A DNA stretch of 64,000 nucleotides from positions 6,883,501-6,947,500 of the forward strand of contig NZ_JACCFE010000002.1 of NCBI RefSeq assembly GCF_014256275.1, written 5' to 3'. This stretch comes from Rhodococcus sp. 4CII (lineage in GTDB: Bacteria > Actinomycetota > Actinomycetes > Mycobacteriales > Mycobacteriaceae). The notes below the pieces were generated by a model that saw only the letters and a list, made by a program, of their open reading frames with translations, was not told where the DNA came from and searched no databases. Positions 35,554 through 43,757 of the stretch are shown piece after piece; within the stretch, counting starts at the first letter, position 1; each line of letters begins with the position of its first letter. A program made the translations under genes and the position numbers.

Positions 35554-35976
35554 ATGGGATTGTGCCGGCTGGTCCTGGATCTCCCCACCGCCTGCCCGCC
35601 ACACGACCTACTCGACATCGGGGCCACCGAACTCACCGAACGCGGCACCCACGGCTGGAGGAACCTCGAACTACGTACCACCGGGTCGACCGGAATCGCT
35701 CTGATCCGGCACGTCACCTTCACCAACTGGATTCCGTCCACCACCATTACCGTTCATCCCCAGCAGATCGGCTACCACACCCTCTGGGCGCACCTCGAGG
35801 ACCCCGACCGCACAGCCCTGCTCGAGCTCACTGCGGACGGGACGGTCAGCACCACCATCACACGCCTGCTCACACGTACCGCGGGCTGGAGTTTCTTCGT
35901 TCGGGGCCCGGCGGGGGACCACCAGCTACCTACCAGCTTCCGCATTTTTCTCCGCACCATGACCCATTACCGCTAA
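35554..35976 (+). CDS. Hypothetical protein, 140 aa
   Basis: The open frame from ATG 35554 gives a Thr-rich, mixed-charge protein (RLVLDLPTACPPHDLLDIGA, then NLELRTTGSTGIALIRHVTF, then TTITRLLTRTAGWSFFVRGP). No signal peptide, membrane helix or recognised domain is present. The ribosome site is weak (GTGGGC). Amino-acid composition is protein-like and the upstream stretch is pseudogene, so it may be an orphan or a horizontally acquired gene. Function unknown. Confidence 0.4.
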   Translation: MGLCRLVLDLPTACPPHDLLDIGATELTERGTHGWRNLELRTTGSTGIALIRHVTFTNWIPSTTITVHPQQIGYHTLWAHLEDPDRTALLELTADGTVSTTITRLLTRTAGWSFFVRGPAGDHQLPTSFRIFLRTMTHYR

Positions 35977-36152
35977 TCGGGCATGTCGCGGCAGTATTGT
36001 GAGGCCCCATCGGGGCAGCGGGCGACCCACTCGCACCAGCGAGGAAGCGGCCAGCTACTCTTCCAGCCGTAAATCTGCGGGCACAGACCTGGGATCGTGA
36101 GGTCGCCGGTGGGTCCAGGACGTGCGGTTCGACAGAAAGCTTCGTGATCACA

Positions 36153-36305
36153 ATGGTGACGCTGGTTCTACACGCCGCGGCAGCGCTGCTCGTGCTCTTC
36201 TTCCGGGCGCTCACTCGCCCCGCATCCGGTCACCGAACGATCGTGACCGACGGATTCGACGACCGCTACGAACAGGTCGACGACACGGCGTCACGCCGGG
36301 GCTGA
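36153..36305 (+). CDS. 50-aa membrane-anchored small protein
   Basis: MVTLVLHAAAALLVLFFRAL then a polar acidic tail (VTDGFDDRYEQVDDTASRRG). It has one N-terminal hydrophobic helix. An in-frame GTG at 36144 is an alternative start. The ribosome site GAAAG at 36136-36140 is weak. It could be a genuine small membrane protein or a fragment. The 35977-36152 gap has no other feature. Confidence 0.35.
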   Translation: MVTLVLHAAAALLVLFFRALTRPASGHRTIVTDGFDDRYEQVDDTASRRG

Positions 36306-36429
36306 GGCAGCGCCCTCAACGGGTGTACTCGGCTACGCGGCCTCCCCGGGCGGTTCGACCCGTCGCCCCGCGCAGACCCCCGCCGACGGCACCTCACCGG
36401 CGCTGATCCCCTATGCCGGTCACCGGCAA

Positions 36430-36669
36430 CTAACTGGTGGGGCGGCCGGTATCGCGGAGCTCGGGATATCGGGCGGTGAGTCGGGCCACCAGCTGACGCG
36501 CCTCACCGAGCCTCGCACGCGACTCCGGGTCCTCGGCGCCGAGCCGGCCGTCCCGTGCTCGGGTGGTGTCGATCCGGGCGGTGAGCACCGCGATCTCCTC
36601 GTGCAGCAGGTCGCGGAACAGCCGCGCCTGGGCGACGTCGGGGTCGAGGTCGGGCTCAGTGAAGGTCAT
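36430..36669 (-). CDS. Small helical protein, 79 aa
   Basis: ATG 36669 follows AGGAGAG at about 36676-36682, a good ribosome site. The product is acidic at the start and mostly helical: DVAQARLFRDLLHEEIAVLT, then ARLGEARQLVARLTARYPEL. A heptad-like spacing of Leu/Ala suggests a coiled coil. No family recognised. It is divergent from the ANTAR gene. The 36670-37053 interval has no clear gene. Confidence 0.55.
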   Translation of the reverse strand: MTFTEPDLDPDVAQARLFRDLLHEEIAVLTARIDTTRARDGRLGAEDPESRARLGEARQLVARLTARYPELRDTGRPTS

Positions 36670-37053
36670 CCGGTGCTCTCCTGCTCGGTGCGGCCGGATC
36701 CAGAATGTGGTGCCGCGGGGCGTGACGAGACTGCGCCGCTGCAATCCAACACACGCATCGTTGCCGAGCCCGCCGACCGGGTCAAACCACCACCCGGAGC
36801 CCAGACCGCCCGATGAACGTACGTTCCCGCTGGTAACCCCGCTGAACACCTTCCCCGACGCCATCTGACGAAAATTACCGGGCGCCGAGAGACGAAAGGT
36901 CACTCGTGCCCGAATCCATGCGCGCGCCCGTCGCCGAGAAGGCGCAGGCGACCGTCACCCGGTGGGGTGTGAACGACACCCAGCGCGGGTACGCCGAGAC
37001 TGGTACGCGCAGTCGAGGACGGGAAGTGCGGCCACAGTGCGGAGATGAGGCCC

Positions 37054-37377
37054 ATGACGACGATGCCCGAACCCCACCCGATTACCGGGCACGCCGGGGT
37101 GGGCCTCAACCATGCGCGGGATGGACGGGAAACACTGTCGGTTGCGGAAGGCATCCTGATCGCATTACGCCACTGCAGCCAGACCGAGGCATTCGACGAA
37201 CTGCTCCGCGTCGCGCACCGTCACCACCTCAGTGTGCTCACCGTCGCCCACGCCCTGGTCGATCTCGCGATCGGCGCCAACCCGCCTCTGGGATCGTCGG
37301 AACGGCACGCGAACCCCTCCGGACCATTGGCCGAGTGGGAGTCATACCTCGCGGACTGGCCCCGGTCTTCTCGGTGA
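37054..37377 (+). CDS. ANTAR-domain protein (putative RNA-binding antiterminator)
   Basis: 107 residues. LSVAEGILIALRHCSQTEAF then DELLRVAHRHHLSVLTVAHA and LVDLA has the three-helix ANTAR pattern: small/hydrophobic-GILxAL, the AF-xLL-xA core and the final VAxxLV helix. ANTAR domains bind tandem stem-loops in nascent RNA and prevent termination. There is no attached sensor domain, so it is either a stand-alone regulator or controlled in trans. GGAG at 37039-37042 supports the start at 37054 (37045 also in frame). Confidence 0.55.
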   Translation: MTTMPEPHPITGHAGVGLNHARDGRETLSVAEGILIALRHCSQTEAFDELLRVAHRHHLSVLTVAHALVDLAIGANPPLGSSERHANPSGPLAEWESYLADWPRSSR

Positions 37378-37549
37378 CGCCGTGTGCTCGGGGTGTCGCC
37401 GGCGGATACACCCTGAGTCGACAAGTGTCGCGGAACTCGAGCAGGCGCGGGGTGTCGACGCAACCGCCTCATCCCGCCACCGATCGTTCGACGGCCAGGT
37501 CGCTCCACTTGGCGGTTCCCCGGTGTCGCGGCAGGATGAATCCGTGTCC

Positions 37550-37762
37550 ATGAACGAACCGTTCCTGCCGATCACGCACACGGGTTCCGACGAGATCGAC
37601 GCCGCAGACCCCGGACTGGGTGCGCCCGGGACCCCCACCCCGCCTACCACCGACATCGAGGACGCGGAGCGCGAATTTGAGGACCGCATTGAGCAAGCAC
37701 GCGGTCAGCAGCAGATCTTCCGCACCCCCGAACCCGCACCCGGCCCGCCGACCTCCGACTGA
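37550..37762 (+). CDS. Small acidic protein, 70 aa
   Basis: MNEPFLPITHTGSDEIDAAD, then a Pro/Thr linker, then DIEDAEREFEDRIEQARGQQ, a likely short helix. It has no membrane segment and no recognised domain. GTG 37544 is an alternative start two codons earlier. The 37378-37549 gap contains nothing else. Confidence 0.4.
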   Translation: MNEPFLPITHTGSDEIDAADPGLGAPGTPTPPTTDIEDAEREFEDRIEQARGQQQIFRTPEPAPGPPTSD

Positions 37763-37871
37763 GTCCGCCGAGGCGAACCGGAACTTGTTGCGCCGTTGCG
37801 CGTCTCGGCTGCCGACCGTGGCGCCAATGCTGGCCCGCAGAAACACGCTCTCGTCCGGGAAGGGGCAGCAA

Positions 37872-38468
37872 ATGTTCGTCCTGCTCCGGCACGCCCACGC
37901 GATAGCGAAGCAGGACTGGACCGGGCCCGACGCCCGCCGGCCGCTCAGCGCCGTCGGCCGGAACCAGGCCGAGGGCCTCTTCGACACCCTCACCGGGATC
38001 GAGTTTCGGGCACTGTACTGCAGCCCGACCACCCGCTGCCTCGACACGGTGTTGCCGCGCCGGCCCCCATGCCGTCAGGTCGCCGAATGTGGGTGGGCCG
38101 CGCGCGGCCGAGGAGGGGTGGGCGAGCACTCGGCCTCGGTCCGTGCGCGGCGGGGCGCTCCGCCGCGGCTAAGGGGTTCGACGGCCGGGGCGGAACTCGC
38201 TGCCGCGGTCCGTGTTGTGCCGCGGGGCAGCGTAGCTGGCGGGTACCCGGATCGGGGCGGGTTACGCCGGTTTTTCGCCGAGCCCGTGACCCTCATGCGG
38301 GCGCCGGGGCGCGAGACACCCGGCGGAGTGTGCGGGGCGAGGCCGAGAAATGTCGTCGCAGTCGCGCAGCAAAGTGGGGAACTGCGCCCGCCGCTGTGCG
38401 AAGACGTCTCTGCGACGGGGCTCGAGCCAGTGGTCGAGGGGACCCTCCGCGCCGGGACTCGGTGCTGA
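37872..38468 (+). pseudogene. SixA-like histidine phosphatase, degenerate after the N-terminus
   Basis: ATG 37872 follows GGAAGGGG at 37858-37865. The product begins MFVLLRHAHAIAKQDWTGPD, then RRPLSAVGRNQAEGL and ALYCSPTTRCLDTVLP, the RHG and SSPxxRC motifs of SixA-type histidine phosphatases. After residue about 65 the sequence turns into an Arg/Gly/Pro-rich stretch unlike the family and lacks the second catalytic His. A frameshift near 38064 is the likely cause. No gene is seen at 38469-38766. Confidence 0.55.
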
Positions 38469-38766
38469 CCGCGCCCAGGGGGTGGGCTCCTGTTCTGTCG
38501 GGGAACTACCGCGGGTCCGGGGGAACTCGCGCGCTCACACACCTGACCGGCAGACGGAGCAGCCCGACCGGTTGGATCGTTCCTCAGCGGGCGCCCGCAC
38601 CGAATTATCCAGCGGTGACTGCAGGCTTGGGAATGTGTTCGGTGGACGATTAAGCATCGCCGACCTGGGGTAGTCGGGCGGAATGCGCCCCACCGGGCAG
38701 GATCCGATCACAGACCGCCGCCGGCGCCGAGGTGCACCACTTTTCACTCGACAAAGGGGTTGGGCG

Positions 38767-39402
38767 ATGTCAGGCAAGGGTCAGATGGCGTTGGCCGTCG
38801 GTGCGGGATACATGCTGGGCCGCACGAAGAAGATGAAGTTGGCGTTGATGCTGGCCGCCGGCGGGGCGTCCAGACAATTGTCCTCCGGCGGGTCGTTGGG
38901 TCTTCTCAACGAGGGCCGCAAGTTGCTCGCGGATTCACCCGAGGTCGCCCAGCTCGGCAAGACGGTCCGCCACGAGCTGATGAACGCGGCGAAGACGGCC
39001 GCGGTGACCGCGGCCAGTCAGCGCATCGACTCGCTCAATTCGCGGCTGCAGTCCGGGGAGAGCCTGCTCGGCGACGCCGCGGGCGGGAGGAAGTCGACGC
39101 GGCGCCGCGGCGAGGAACCCGAGGACGACTACGAGGACGACAACTACGAGGACGCGGAGGTCGAGTGGGAGGAATCGGACCAGGAACCGGATGAGGGGGA
39201 GGAGCCGGATGAGGACACCGAGGACAAGCCCCGGGCCCGGAAGCGCCCCGCGCCGCGCCGCCGGTCCTCGGGTAGCGGCACGTCCCGGCCCGGCCGGTCC
39301 CGGTCGTCGGCCGACGACGATGACGACGAGCTCGCCCGGGTCCGCAGGACGCGTGCCAAGGCGAGCACCGATTCCACCCCGGTACGACGGACCCGGAGGT
39401 GA
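38767..39402 (+). CDS. Gas-vesicle accessory protein, GvpY-like
   Basis: 211 residues. MALAVGAGYMLGRTKKMKLA then LMLAAGG forms a glycine-containing hydrophobic N-terminal segment; a helical part (RKLLADSPEVAQLGKTVRHE) and a long acidic then basic, low-complexity tail follow. This architecture is that of proteins encoded in actinobacterial gas-vesicle clusters and annotated as GvpY or similar. AAAGGGG at 38753-38759 precedes ATG 38767. Its stop is 6 nt before the next start, so it leads the operon. Role in vesicle assembly unproven. Confidence 0.65.
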   Translation: MSGKGQMALAVGAGYMLGRTKKMKLALMLAAGGASRQLSSGGSLGLLNEGRKLLADSPEVAQLGKTVRHELMNAAKTAAVTAASQRIDSLNSRLQSGESLLGDAAGGRKSTRRRGEEPEDDYEDDNYEDAEVEWEESDQEPDEGEEPDEDTEDKPRARKRPAPRRRSSGSGTSRPGRSRSSADDDDDELARVRRTRAKASTDSTPVRRTRR

Positions 39403-39408
39403 TCAGTG

Positions 39409-40908
39409 ATGACTTCGAATCTCGACAGTGCGGCGAAGAAGCTGCGCAAGAACGTATCCGGGGTGTCCGGTGAGGCGGCGTCGGTGTCGCCGCTGCAGAA
39501 GGCGGCGCAGGGCCTGCTCGGCACCGTGACCGACAGGGCGGTCTCCGCTGTGTCCGACAAGGTGGCGGGCGCCACCGGTCGGCTCAACGACTACGCCGAG
39601 GGCGGCGGCGGAAGCCTGCTGTCCGCGATCACCGGCAACGGCGACGGCAACGGCGACGGGAACGGGGACGGGGACGGGGACGGCAACGGTGACGGCAAGT
39701 CGTTCCTCTCCGGGCTGACCGACACCGTGAAGGAGAAGGCGTCCGACCTCAAGGACAAGATCACCGGCGGCGGTGGCGGTGGCAAGGGCAAGAAACTCAA
39801 GCTCACCAATATCGTCGAAACGATCGATGTCGGGGTGCCGGTCCAGCTGGCCTACAACCAATGGACCCAGTTCGCCGACTTCCCGTCGTTCATGAAGAAG
39901 GTCGAGCGGGTGGAGCAGGAGGCGGATGAGAAGCTCGAGTGGAAGGCTCAGATATTCCTCTCGCACCGAACTTGGGAAGCGTCGATTCTCGAGCAGGTTC
40001 CCGACGAGCGGATCGTGTGGCGGTCGAAGGGTGCCAAGGGTTTCATCGACGGTGCGGTGACGTTCCACGAGGTGACCCCCGATCTCACCCGCATCGTTTT
40101 GATCCTCGAATATCACCCGAAGGGGTTGTTCGAGAGGACGGGGAACCTGTGGCGGGCGCAGGGGCGACGCGCGCGCCTGGAGTTGAAGCACTTCGGACGC
40201 CACGTCATGACGCAGTCGATCCTTCATCCCGACGAGGTCGAGGGCTGGCGCGGAGAGATCCGGGACGGCAAGGTAGTCGAACCCGAGGAGTCCGAGGACT
40301 ACGACGAGGAACCGGCCGAGGACGAAGCGCAGCCCGACGAGGACGAGCAGGACGAAGCGCAGCTGGACGCGGGCGACGAGGACGAGTACGACGAGCCCAC
40401 CGAAACGGACGAGTCTGAGGAGCCGGAGGAGGACGAGACCGACGAGGGTGAGGAACCTGAGGACGAGACCGACGACACCGCCGAGTACGAGGACGCCGAG
40501 TACGAGGACGAAGAGCCGGAGGACGAGGACGAAGAGCCGGAGGACGAGGGCGAAGAGCCGGAGGACGCGGGCGAGGAACCCGGCGACGAAACCGATGAGG
40601 GCGAAACGGTCGAGGAACCTGAGGACGAGGCCGAGGAACCCGACGAGGCGGAGGAGGAGCCCGAACCACCTCGACGCCGTCCCCGTAAGGCCGCGGCGAA
40701 GTCGACCCGCACCGCGGCGAAGTCGACCCGCACCGCGGCGAAGTCGACCCGCACCGCGGCGAAGTCGACCCGCACCGGGGCAAAGTCGACCCGGACCGGG
40801 GCAAAGTCGACCCGGACCGGGGCAAAGTCGACCCGCACCGGGGCAAAGTCGACCCGGACCGCGGCGAAGAAGGCGCCTGCGCGGCGCAGGAGAGGAGCAT
40901 CGACATGA
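39409..40908 (+). CDS. Gas-vesicle accessory SRPBCC protein, GvpZ-like, with repeat tails
   Basis: About 499 residues. A helical N-terminus is followed by an Asn/Gly/Asp repeat block (about 76-98), then an SRPBCC/polyketide-cyclase-like domain (about 138-275: IDVGVPVQLAYNQWTQFADF, VERVEQ, HRTWEASILEQVPDERIVWR, DLTRIVLILEYHP). After it come a 140-residue Glu/Asp-rich block and eight 7-residue KSTRTxA units. GvpZ-type SRPBCC proteins occur in Streptomyces and Frankia gas-vesicle clusters. The acid-plus-basic tails could mediate self-association or nucleic-acid binding; this is inference. GGAGGTGATC at 39393-39402 is a very strong ribosome site. The stop overlaps gvpA (ATGA). Confidence 0.7.
   Translation: MTSNLDSAAKKLRKNVSGVSGEAASVSPLQKAAQGLLGTVTDRAVSAVSDKVAGATGRLNDYAEGGGGSLLSAITGNGDGNGDGNGDGDGDGNGDGKSFLSGLTDTVKEKASDLKDKITGGGGGGKGKKLKLTNIVETIDVGVPVQLAYNQWTQFADFPSFMKKVERVEQEADEKLEWKAQIFLSHRTWEASILEQVPDERIVWRSKGAKGFIDGAVTFHEVTPDLTRIVLILEYHPKGLFERTGNLWRAQGRRARLELKHFGRHVMTQSILHPDEVEGWRGEIRDGKVVEPEESEDYDEEPAEDEAQPDEDEQDEAQLDAGDEDEYDEPTETDESEEPEEDETDEGEEPEDETDDTAEYEDAEYEDEEPEDEDEEPEDEGEEPEDAGEEPGDETDEGETVEEPEDEAEEPDEAEEEPEPPRRRPRKAAAKSTRTAAKSTRTAAKSTRTAAKSTRTGAKSTRTGAKSTRTGAKSTRTGAKSTRTAAKKAPARRRRGAST
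40693..40860 (+). repeat. 21-bp tandem repeat, eight units, inside the gvpZ-like gene
   Basis: Eight consecutive 21-bp units encode (A/G)AKSTRT. Units differ by a few bases (GCGGCGAAG versus GGGGCAAAG). The unit is a multiple of three, so copy-number changes keep the frame. Confidence 0.95.
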
Positions 40909-41288
40909 CTACGGCGGGTGGACCCAGCTCGAGCAGTCTCGCCGACGTCATCGACACCATCCTCGACAAGGGCCTCGTGATCGACGCGTACGTGCGGGTC
41001 TCGTTGGTCGGTATCGAACTGCTGACCATCGATGCCCGGGTGGTGGTCGCGAGTGTCGACACCTACCTCCGGTTCGCGGAGGCGGTGAACCGGCTCGAGA
41101 TCGGTAGCGAGCCGAAGGGCCTGTCCGACATCGTCTCGGGCGGGATCGAGGGGGCCGCCAAGCACAAGACGAAGGGCGCCCTCGAATCGGCGGGGGAGAA
41201 ACTCGGCGGCCTGCTGGGCGGCGGGGAAGAAGAGGAACAACCGGAACGGGAACGAGTGTCACGCAAGTCGACTCGAGGTGACAGGTGA
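40905..41288 (+). CDS. gvpA: Gas vesicle structural protein GvpA/GvpJ family
   Basis: 127 residues. SLADVIDTILDKGLVIDAYV then RVSLVGIELLTIDARVVVAS and VDTYLRFAEAV is the conserved GvpA core (alpha-beta-beta-alpha rib subunit). A C-terminal extension of about 55 charged residues (from SEPKGL to SRKSTRGDR) exceeds classical GvpA, so it could be a GvpJ-type minor subunit; it is the only GvpA-family gene in the window. It carries one more KSTR motif, like the upstream gene. Start ATG 40905 overlaps the previous stop; its stop overlaps gvpF (TGATG). Confidence 0.85.
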   Translation: MTTAGGPSSSSLADVIDTILDKGLVIDAYVRVSLVGIELLTIDARVVVASVDTYLRFAEAVNRLEIGSEPKGLSDIVSGGIEGAAKHKTKGALESAGEKLGGLLGGGEEEEQPERERVSRKSTRGDR

Positions 41289-42058
41289 TGGCCACCTCGG
41301 AGCAGACGAAACAGATGACCGGTGTGTACGTCTACGGCATCGTCCCGGCCGACATCGAGATCGCCGAGGAGGCGACCGGGGTCGCGGACGGCACCGTGGA
41401 CCTCGTCACCCAGGGTGAGATCGCCGCCCTGGTCAGTGAACTGTCGGTGGATCGGGCGCTCGGGAAGCCCGAGGACTTGCGGGCGCATGCGGACCTGCTG
41501 GACGGGACGGCCCGGGTCGCGCCGGTGCTGCCGTTGCGGTTCGGTGCCGTGCTCAGCGACGCCGACGCTGTGAAGGAGGAACTGCTGTCGGCGCATGCGG
41601 ACGAGTTCGCGTCCGCACTCGACCAATTGGCGGGAAAGGCCCAGTACATCGTCAAGGGTCGGTACGTGGAGAAGGCGATTCTGCGGGAGATCATCGACGA
41701 GAGCGAGGAGGCCGCGCAACTGAGGGACGCGATCCGCGACAAGTCGGAGGACGCCGGCCGCGACGCGCGGATGGCGCTCGGGGAGTTGGTGAGCAACGCG
41801 ATCGCCGCCAAACGCGACCAGGACACCCAGACCACCGTCGAGGCGCTCGACGACCTCGTCGAGTCCGTCAATATGCGCGAGCCCACGCACGAGGAGGAGG
41901 CCGTGCAGGTGGCGGTCCTCGCCGACGTCGAGCGTCAGGAAGAGCTCGAAGAGGTCGTCGGGCAACTCGCCGAGAACTGGGAGGGCCGGGTGGAGATAAA
42001 GCTGCTCGGACCGCAGGCGGCGTACGACTTCGTGGTGACACAGAAGCCGGAAGGGTAG
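41288..42058 (+). CDS. gvpF: Gas vesicle protein GvpF/GvpL family
   Basis: 256 residues with the family pattern: TGVYVYGIVPADIE at the N-terminus, PVLPLRFGAVL near residue 80, AQYIVKGRYVE in the middle and a second ferredoxin-like domain ending in VEIKLLGPQAAYDFV. GvpF/L proteins are minor assembly factors that interact with GvpA. ATG 41288 shares a base with the gvpA stop, preceded by GAGGTGAC. GTG 41285 is an alternative. The A-F-G order matches the A-F-G order of Streptomyces clusters. Confidence 0.88.
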   Translation: MATSEQTKQMTGVYVYGIVPADIEIAEEATGVADGTVDLVTQGEIAALVSELSVDRALGKPEDLRAHADLLDGTARVAPVLPLRFGAVLSDADAVKEELLSAHADEFASALDQLAGKAQYIVKGRYVEKAILREIIDESEEAAQLRDAIRDKSEDAGRDARMALGELVSNAIAAKRDQDTQTTVEALDDLVESVNMREPTHEEEAVQVAVLADVERQEELEEVVGQLAENWEGRVEIKLLGPQAAYDFVVTQKPEG

Positions 42059-42067
42059 GGCTGAGGC

Positions 42068-42295
42068 ATGGGCTTGTTCTCGTTCATCGTCACGTTGCCG
42101 CTGCAGCCGGTCAAGGGGGTCATCTCGTTGGCGGAGTTGATCCAGCGGCAGGTCGAGCAGGAGATGCACGATCCGGCGCGCGCCCGCCGGGCACTCGAGG
42201 AACTCGAGGAGGCGCGGGAACGGGGGGAGATCACCGAGGAGGAGGAACTGCAGGCACAACAGGCGATCCTCGACCAGATGACCGACGGTGGATGA
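42068..42295 (+). CDS. gvpG: Gas vesicle protein GvpG
   Basis: 75 residues. MGLFSFIVTLPLQPVKGVIS then LAELIQRQVEQEMHDPARA and a Glu-rich helix (LEELEEARERGEITEEEELQ) are the GvpG signature. It is a small helical assembly factor. It starts 9 nt after gvpF, with GGGCTGAGGC as ribosome site. No gvpO, gvpK, gvpN or gvpS follows; 42296-42578 contains a short open frame from GTG 42305 without recognisable features. Confidence 0.88.
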   Translation: MGLFSFIVTLPLQPVKGVISLAELIQRQVEQEMHDPARARRALEELEEARERGEITEEEELQAQQAILDQMTDGG

Positions 42296-42578
42296 TCCCT
42301 TCCTGTGAGTGAATTGACGGCAGGCCTGCTCGGGGGACAGCTACACGCCGCGCGCCGAGCCTGGGAGATGCCTGCGGTCGAGGCCACACCTGCGGGGGAG
42401 CCGCACCCCGTTGCCGCACCGGGTCACCGCGAGCATGGGCGGTGTGAGTGCGCCGACCGCACCGCACGTGCGCCGGTGATTGGGTGCCCCGAACGCCGGG
42501 TAGTCGCCGAGTACGCCCCGCGCGCATCGGCGCGCCCATCCTGAACGCGCCGGCCAGGGACAGCAAGAGGGTTCGATC

Positions 42579-43298
42579 ATGACAACGACAACGAAAAATG
42601 AACTGGCCGCAGCGGTCGGCGCCGGATACCTGCTGGGGCGCACACGCCAGTTGACGACGGCCGTGACACTCGCCCGAGCCGGCGGGCGAACCCCTCGGGG
42701 ACCCCATGAGTTGCTCGTCCGGGGATCGGAGTTGCTGGCTTCCTCCCCGGAGATCGCCAAGCTCGGCGAGCAGGCCCGCAGCGAACTGCTCGACGCCACG
42801 GCGACCGCCGCCGCGGCCGAGACCGGCAGCGGGCACAGCGATTCGTTCCGGGACCGCCTCCGGGCCGGTGGGGCGAGCGTCGTGACCCGCGGCGAGCACC
42901 TGCTGGCCGGACTGACGCGGATCGGCCGTCGCGACCGCGCCCACCGACCGGACGTCGACGCTACCGCCACCGCCGACGAGGAACCCGGCACCGGAAAAGA
43001 CGAGGACGGACAGGTCGACCACTCGGCGGCCGTCTCGCCCACCCCACCCGGGAAGCGCGCGAGACGAGGACGAGGGAAGGCGGCATCCGTGTCGTCCGGG
43101 GACACGACAGCGTCCGAGGGCGAACGAGGCGAGGACACACCGACCGCGGACGAGGACGGGGCCGCAGGACAGCGGCGGTCATCGAGGGGGCGGGCACGCC
43201 CGCGGCGGACCAAATCCGCGCGCTCGGCGACCCGACAGTCGGCGAAGACCGCAACCACGTCGACGGGCAGTGGTGAACGGCAGTCGAACCCGGGCTGA
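42579..43298 (+). CDS. Second GvpY-like protein
   Basis: 239 residues. ELAAAVGAGYLLGRTRQLTT then RGSELLASSPEIAKLGEQAR and SELLDATATAA aligns with the first GvpY-like protein (AVGAGYMLGRTKKMK, KLLADSPEVAQLGKTVRHEL). The tail is again a long mixed-charge low-complexity region with Lys/Arg at the end. It is a paralogue separated from gvpG by 283 bp, so it could have its own promoter. Having two such proteins suggests distinct partners or stages in vesicle formation. Confidence 0.65.
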   Translation: MTTTTKNELAAAVGAGYLLGRTRQLTTAVTLARAGGRTPRGPHELLVRGSELLASSPEIAKLGEQARSELLDATATAAAAETGSGHSDSFRDRLRAGGASVVTRGEHLLAGLTRIGRRDRAHRPDVDATATADEEPGTGKDEDGQVDHSAAVSPTPPGKRARRGRGKAASVSSGDTTASEGERGEDTPTADEDGAAGQRRSSRGRARPRRTKSARSATRQSAKTATTSTGSGERQSNPG

Positions 43299-43388
43299 CT
43301 CGAACCTCGGAGAGGATTCTCGGACGCCGACTGGTGCGTCCCCCGCGACGGGGCGCCCCCCGGTTGGCGGCGGCGTTGTCCGGCCGGC

Positions 43389-43757
43389 TCAGCTGCTGCC
43401 GAACAGACCGCCGAACGGGTTGGTTCCACCGAATTGGCCACCGAACGGGTTCGATCCGCCGAACGGATTCGATCCACCGAACAGACCGCCGAGCAGGTCG
43501 CCGAACGGATTGGATTGACCGAACAGGCCACCGAAGGGGCCGAGTTCGTTCTGGTCCTGCCGGTCCTGCTCGTCCTGGTCCTCGTCGTCCCCGCCGTGGG
43601 GGTGCTGCCAGTTCCGATCGACCTGCACGATCCCCGACACCGGGGCGGCCGCCGCGGGTGGTGCCACGGCAACCATGGGAACCGCAGCAAGTGCTCCGAT
43701 GGTGACAATCGTCGCCAGAAGACGCCTCGGGTCCTTGTTCTTCGCTTGTGTGAGCAC
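43389..43757 (-). CDS. Secreted NPFGG-repeat protein
   Basis: 122 residues from GTG 43757 (GGAAGG lies about 8 nt upstream). The signal peptide is KNKDPRRLLATIVTIGALAA followed by a hydrophobic core ending in PPAAAA. A His/Asp/Gln-rich section (HPHGGDDEDQDEQD) follows, then five NPFG units mixed with GGLFG (GLFGQSNPFGDLLGGLFGGS). No catalytic domain is visible. Low-complexity Gly/Phe/Asn repeats suggest an extracellular self-associating or surface-adhesive protein; this is inference. It is convergent with the second gvpY-like gene. Confidence 0.65.
   Translation of the reverse strand: MLTQAKNKDPRRLLATIVTIGALAAVPMVAVAPPAAAAPVSGIVQVDRNWQHPHGGDDEDQDEQDRQDQNELGPFGGLFGQSNPFGDLLGGLFGGSNPFGGSNPFGGQFGGTNPFGGLFGSS

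Noticed and set aside
37221..37240. PhoP-like match CCTCAGT-N4-TCACCGT
   Set aside because: It lies inside the ANTAR coding sequence, lacks a -10 at the fixed spacing and has two or more mismatches per half-site.
40693..40860. Possible CRISPR array
   Set aside because: The repeats are contiguous, without spacers, and encode a protein repeat in frame.
40205..41240. Long minus-strand frames opposite the gvpZ-like gene
   Set aside because: They are Ser- or Arg-Pro-repeat translations of the acidic and KSTRT-coding repeats and have no independent support.
42305..42544. 79-codon frame between gvpG and the second gvpY-like gene
   Set aside because: No ribosome site, no resemblance to Gvp proteins and His/Arg/Pro-rich composition. 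It is more likely non-coding.
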